From Candolleomyces eurysporus (taxonomy: Eukaryota; Basidiomycota; Agaricomycetes; Agaricales; Psathyrellaceae): DNA of 64,000 nt. The stretch covers positions 1-64,000 of the forward strand of contig JANBPK010000864.1 in assembly GCA_027579435.1 (NCBI GenBank), in the 5' to 3' direction. Shown piece by piece: positions 59,342 to 64,000 of the stretch (position 1 is the stretch's first letter; each line of letters starts with the position of its first letter). The notes beneath the pieces are model-generated. The model searched no databases. It saw only the letters and a program-made list of their open reading frames with translations, and was not told the DNA's origin. The position numbers and the translations under genes were made by a program.

Positions 59342-59721
59342 GTATTCTACTTTCTTTCTCTTATTGCTTATAGTCTACGATACTTTACACCACTATTTCT
59401 TATTCGATGCTCTCATCGACGGTCTCCTATTTTACGTTTCATCTCGGACTCTCGATTACTATTTGGACTTGTTTATTGTGTCAGCCCGATCGCCTCTTTA
59501 AATATCATCTCGCCTGTAATCCGTCCCTCAGATTCTTCTATCAATCTGAGGGTACGCCTATTTAGTTCTATCTCGCCTTTATCATTAGCTCACCCACAGT
59601 AGTTGTATTCACCAGTCTACTAGGTAGCTTACAGATTCTTCTATCAATCTGAGGTTGTATTCACCAGTCTACTAGCCGTCCCCGCTGCCTTTCTACCATC
59701 GTCAGCCGACTGCTTTCGACA
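59336..59721 (+). repeat. 3' LTR (386 bp), short form
   Basis: Aligns with the 5' LTR apart from the 229-bp difference and about three substitutions (for example TATATATC versus TAAATATC, ACGTC versus ACGCC, CCCAC versus CCCGC). It lacks the segment between ACAGATTC and ACAGGTTC of the long form. Confidence 0.93.
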
Positions 59722-59726
59722 CATCC
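59722..59726. repeat. Right 5-bp target-site duplication (CATCC)
   Basis: Matches 54021-54025. Confidence 0.95.
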
Positions 59727-60366
59727 GTGGATAGAGAGAAACTGTGTCCCTCACAACAGGTCCTGGATTCCCAACCCGTCCCTCGTTTCTGTTCTCGACG
59801 GCCTGACTGGGACTCTTCTCGATATTCGCGATGTGCCTGACTCAGACCTCGAGCAAGGCGATATCGTTAAGATGAAATTCAAGGTTACGTTCTCCGTTAA
59901 CAGACAGAACTGGCTGACTACGTTGGTCCCGCTTCAAGTCGTCTGCGTTGGGCGCGTAGATCCTTCTGGTCCTCAAAACTCGGTTTACAGTGGAGACCAT
60001 GAGGGTGTTATCTTGCTCAAGCCAGGATCAAAGCTTGCTCTCTTGCCAGGTATGACACTAATTCTAATATGTCTCTTTCATTATATGCTCACAAATGCGC
60101 CATCTCTTCCCAACAATTACTTTTTAGACCATGAAGAGCCGGCAAGACCAAAACGGGAACAGAGAGAAGGCGGCAGTCCTGATTGGGTTTCTATCAAAGA
60201 AGAAGAAGATTCTGTCAACCCGCCAGCCATTGGAGAAGATCGGGAGGGCAATCTCACTGACGAGGACGATATAGTGCACGTATCGTCCAAGGCGGACATT
60301 AAGGGTAAGAGGAAGGCCACTGACAAAGGCGATAGGCGAAAGCGGATCGTTAAAGCGAAGAAATGA
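59727..60366 (+). pseudogene. Unidentified host gene, 3' part, separated by Ty1/copia insertion
   Basis: Continues the gene starting at 53301: exon remainder 59727-60049, intron gtatga..tttag, and exon 60128-60366, ending TGA at 60364. It reads SVLDGLTGTLLDIRDVP, EQGDIVKMKFKVTFSVNRQN and TLVPLQVVCVGRVDPSG, then an acidic and then very basic tail (ADIKGKRKATDKGDRRKRI), which looks like a nuclear targeting signal. The family is not recognised. Confidence 0.8.
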
Positions 60367-60854
60367 CCAGATTGTTGAGCGGCTTGCACTCCTACGGGTA
60401 CCGGAGGATGGCCTGTCTCGAAGGTTCATGAATCTTGTCGAATAAACCCACATTTACCCAGTTTAATCCAATAGCTGGTGCATAGTTGTACACGTAATCG
60501 ATACACATCGACATCTTGAATACATATTTACAAACATAAATCGTTTAAAGCGTGAAAGTCGGCAGATAATTCACATGTAATTATAACAGGTATTGGTCCC
60601 AATGAAAGCGGCAGCAGCGCGAATATTCAAGATTATATTCAGTTGTCTGAAGGACACAACGTCAATGTACAAGCAGTGACCACCTTACTAATCTAAGATC
60701 CATTCTAAGAGGACCCTATCCTTGAGGACAACAGGCTAGAGGTATAGCGCGTCCCCGATCCTACCCTTACCAATAGCAAAAAACACATCGACTTTTGATG
60801 AAACTGGCGATGACGTACGCCGTGAACCGAACCTTCGATGTCTCAAGCACAATT
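60367..60854. other. Convergent 3' intergenic region
   Basis: Between two convergent genes. A/T-rich; no repeat, tRNA or frame of note. Confidence 0.4.
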
Positions 60855-62880
60855 CTATTGCAGGCCGTAGTCCCACGTCGAATGTTCAGGTAGAAATAAG
60901 TTGGTGTCTCCGGTGCTTGTGGAACCAAGCGGACCGTTCCGATTAATACTATCCTTTTGGCCGCTACTTGAGGAGTCGCAACAAGCTTCACGTCGAGTGT
61001 CGTTGATGACAACGGGCATTGTCGAATGGATCAGAGGAAAGTTTGATCCGAATCCGTGGTCGATCAGCTGAACGTCAAATCCATGAATAAGTGAAGGATA
61101 AACATCCTCCGAGTGGTCCAAAGGAAAGATATTTGATTGAGGATCCGTAGAGAGGATTTGCAACGGATGGGATGGACAGTACGCTGGGAAGAACCCAAGG
61201 TAGAGCCACATACTAACTTCGGCCGACAGGCTGAGATCTTGGTCCAGTCTGAGATAATCGTCAACAGACGAGTTGCCTATATCTCGCGTCGCGAAATCCC
61301 TGCCAGGCAGTTGATGCATGGCTGCAGAGTCACAAGGACATGTCGACGGAAAATGGGATCCTGTGCGGTCTATTCCATCGTGCACGAGGTGGATAGGGGT
61401 GGGACCGAAAAGAAGGCAAGGGACCGATCCGTTGGGTTCGAGTCCTTCTGTGGACGGACTGCATAATCGTTGCCGGTCGGTAGTGCATGGCACCGGGGAT
61501 GCGAAGGTTGGTGTTACTGCTGATTCTTGAAAAATTTCATGTTCATCCGGGACGTTTACGATGGGTGGTTGCTCGATGCCTATATAATTCATCTATACCA
61601 GCTAGCACCTAAAAATCGAACATGCTTACTTTCGCGATCCTTATCATGGCCGACAGCGAGACACAGGTCTAAGGGGTCCTCGACCAACTTGAATTTCATA
61701 ACCACCTCTATGTGTGTAGTAGGTTCGCAGTCAGTTAGGACGACAGACATCATGCGGTTCAATGTGGCAGAGTGCTTTTTCAAGGTGATGACCAAAGACA
61801 CAACCAATGCTGGTGGTTCGTCAACNAAAAAATTACCGAATATGCGAAAAGGCTACTCACCCTCGAAACTACCACGTAGAAATTTATCTGCCACGAAAGG
61901 CGGTAAAAAACCTTTGCCCTGTACCCACGAAGTCGACGATTCCTCGAGCGTAAAAGGCAATCTATGCTCGATGGTGTGGGCGGAGGAAATCTCTCTGACG
62001 GCCGCCTTCTGGCTAATTTTCCAGTCTGTTTGCAGCAGTATGTGTGCGCTCGCAATATGCGAACCCTGTACTTCCATAGAAAAGTGGCGATCCAGAAAGG
62101 TACTTGATGTCTGCAGCGTCGTAGATTTGTCGACCATTGTTCCGTTTTCGGTCACGGACACGTCAACGTTTGCGCGGAGGACAGAACGGGCGAGGAGGTC
62201 CCTGTCTAGGTCCTCAGCTTGCGTTATTCTTGACGAATCATCGAAATAACCAGAAGAGGATGGAGCCAGATGGGTAAATGCTGGGTGAACATCTGGATCG
62301 TAGTCGCGCTTCATGCACCTAAGTCTTGACCTTATCTTTGTTGGTGGGACGTGGATGTTATACGCGTGCTGGAAGTAAAAATCGATGAACCTGGTCCTGA
62401 GCGGCCACACACCGTCTTGCTGGCCGACGTCGAAAGCATCGGACTGAAGAGCGCCCAATATTGAGATGGACCTATAGTACGACGAGAGGGCTATAGTGAG
62501 GAATCAGTCCAAAATCCGGTATTTTCGAGCATTGACAGATTCACCTTCCTGAAGGCTGATGCAATGTTAGCAGGTGTATGAAACAATGAATACGACTCGA
62601 AATCGCAAATATTGAGCCGAGGGTCAGAAGGGTTTGAGCTGCTCACCGGTCATCTATATCTGGCACCATGAGGAAGAGCGTACAAACTGTAGCCACGACG
62701 CACGTCCGCTGTCCACCTCTTCAGTGTGGGATCAGTCACGGGTGACGAACCTAATACGATATGCGTCAGGTAGACGTGGACTCAAGCTTGATAGACAGCT
62801 CCACCTCGTCGACATACCTCTGAGACGACTGGACAATTTAAACACTGCACACACCTGGATACACCATTTGCTAGGTGAGA
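60855..62880 (-). CDS. Unidentified multi-exon protein
   Basis: Clear exons: last exon 61592-60855 (246 codons, stop at 60857-60855), exon about 61810-61625, exon about 62475-61857. Introns are gtaagc..tatag and gtgagt..caccag. The ambiguous base at 61826 lies within the second intron beside a T run, so the frame is not affected. Upstream coding-like pieces (VNLSMLENTGFW, LGSSPVTDPTLKRW, YVDEVELSIKLEST) continue to about 62880. The product has RFIDFYFQHAYNIHVPPTKI, LEESSTSWVQGKGFLPPFVA and LNRMMSVVLTDCEP. No domain is recognised; the tail is Ser/Thr/Pro-rich. Start codon not located. Confidence 0.6.
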
Positions 62881-63639
62881 TGTTCAGTATTCACATTAAA
62901 AATGAAACAAAAAAAATAAAAAAAAGAAGNAAAAAGACTCACATAACACTCAAAGCTTGGCATCCACTCTTTCTACCAGGCACTCAACCTCGACAAGTCC
63001 ATCATGGGAGAAGGGATACGACGCGTTATATGGCTCGCCAAGTCTTCCAAAAATGTTATGGTAGTGCATGGGAGGTTTGCGCTGCCTAAACTAGACTGGG
63101 GAAAACGGCGTTCCATGTCCTGGCACCACGTACACAGAGCGTATTAGCTTACTGCAGATTGAAAGATGAAATCGAGTAGGTCTAGCATCGGCATCTCCAA
63201 GATATCTCATGAGCAGAGAGAGCGGCCGCATAGAATACATAAAGCACAAGGACGGGGAGCGAAACAGGTTGAGTACGACACAAGGTAGATACCACCTTTC
63301 GTCTAAGCCGCTGAAAGGAAAAAGGCTGACTAGCGTTATAGAGAACACATTCACATCTCGACCTCACCGGTCGAATCGGTCCTATAGGTCAAAGTGAATA
63401 AATCCCTCGTCGCAACACCAGCTTTGGGTATGCGCAGAGCTCGATCAGCTGAGAAAAAAAAGGAGAAAAAAAAATTCAAAAATTCAAAAATTTAAACAAA
63501 CACCACCCCAAAAAGAAGCAAAGCGAGGTTGGTTCGTGTTACAAGAAAATGCGAGGCCAGCGAGGAATTGACAATGAACGAAAGCAACAATGAGACGACC
63601 GGGAAAGGTAGGGTCATCTGTATTCTATCTTCTGTTCGA
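62881..63639. other. Poorly resolved, A-rich
   Basis: Possible N-terminal exons of the gene to the left cannot be placed. An ambiguous base at 62930 lies in an A-rich run, and A/T runs occupy 63455-63500. Otherwise nothing seen. Confidence 0.35.
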
Positions 63640-64000
63640 TCAGCGTCGACTCTTTTCCTCGCATAGTCGGATTTCATGGAAGACATTCCAGAGGATAGCA
63701 CCATAGAACCAATGAAGAATCATTCTCGCCGATGATATCCAGCATACAACAAGCGGTAGCTGCAGTTGCAGATCCATGCCTAGGCAAGGTCCCAAAGATC
63801 CGTTGCCAGTCAATGCTCGAGGTTGCTCCCCTCCTGGTGGTTCTGGCCCGGTCTCATTCCTTCCAAAGGAAGAGACGAGGCTAGAGATGATCTGAATAGG
63901 GGAACAAGCAACCTATAAGAAAAAGTGGGCGGTAAACACTGAAGAAAGACGTACTTCGATCATACCAGACGCCGGTTTCCCAACCCACCGGAAAGACGCG
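63640..64000 (-). CDS. 3' end of an unidentified gene (partial)
   Basis: The minus strand from the right edge reads RVFPVGWETGVWYDRS, a donor gtacgt at about 63954, acceptor cttatag and a further open exon down to a TGA at 63642-63640. The first piece faintly resembles an FYRN-type opening (PVG followed by aromatic residues), which is too little to name it. Support is weak and rests on splice signals and frame only. Confidence 0.3.

Larger units (their letters stand above)
54026..59721 (+). mobile_element. Full-length Ty1/copia LTR retrotransposon, 5.7 kb
   Basis: Complete element: LTR 54026-54640, internal region with one Gag-Pol frame, polypurine tract, LTR 59336-59721, and 5-bp target duplications. 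LTRs begin TGTTGAG and end CGACA. Integrase precedes reverse transcriptase, the order that defines the copia group. Aligned parts of the two LTRs differ at about three positions in 386, suggesting recent insertion, but one LTR is 229 bp longer and the RNase H region has a stop codon, so this copy is probably no longer autonomous. It lies in the same orientation as the host gene. Confidence 0.95.

Noticed and set aside
1..64000. CRISPR arrays, bacterial operons, rRNA genes
   Set aside because: None seen; the window is eukaryotic with spliceosomal introns throughout.

Overview
The window is from a filamentous fungus, most probably a mushroom-forming basidiomycete (Agaricomycetes). The evidence is dense short spliceosomal introns (about 50-65 nt, GT..AG), an intron-containing tRNA-Asn, a secreted GH16 laminarinase family, a MUB1/SamB MYND protein, an F-box/nucleotidyltransferase-like protein and a Ty1/copia element. 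The species cannot be named from the sequence alone. Gene models were built by hand from splice signals. Where stated, the summed exon length is a multiple of three.

Layout. 0-3 kb: 5' part of urate oxidase (minus strand), then an unidentified multi-exon gene. 4.4-8.1 kb: two tandem plus-strand paralogues of an unrecognised family with an intron at the same place and phase. 8.5 kb: tRNA-Asn(GTT). 8.7-15.8 kb: three tandem minus-strand GH16 endo-1,3(4)-beta-glucanase genes; the third carries a His-rich loop. 15.8-18.8 kb: nothing convincing. 18.8-22 kb: MUB1/SamB homologue, whose frame is broken only by one ambiguous base. 22-26.3 kb: nothing convincing. 26.9-28.4 kb: TEA/ATTS-domain transcription factor. 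28.4-32.2 kb: nothing convincing. 32.2 kb: mitochondrial HSP10 whose first coding exon is just the ATG. 33.9-36.3 kb: MFS drug:H+ antiporter-type transporter. 37.5-41.3 kb: two unidentified genes. 42.3-44.4 kb: MUP1-type methionine/amino-acid permease with two frame problems. 45.8 kb: a 85-residue three-exon orphan gene. 47.2-48.2 kb: a 923-bp element with 109-bp terminal inverted repeats and a 9-bp target duplication (Mutator-like, non-autonomous). It lies just upstream of a small Gly/Tyr-rich gene. 49.6-51.6 kb: a P-loop GTPase gene, a possible relic of a second one and a dispersed repeat. 51.8-53 kb: F-box gene. 53.3-60.4 kb: a host gene split by a full-length Ty1/copia retrotransposon with a perfect 5-bp target duplication. 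60.8-62.9 kb and the right edge: unidentified minus-strand genes.

There is no single pathway across the window; it is ordinary fungal euchromatin with one local gene family expansion (GH16) and a recently active transposon-rich right third. The most notable observations are the retrotransposon-split gene, the newly delimited Mutator-like element, the tandem unknown-family pair, and a recurrent base-calling artefact (single n at homopolymers) that produces false frameshifts in otherwise sound genes.
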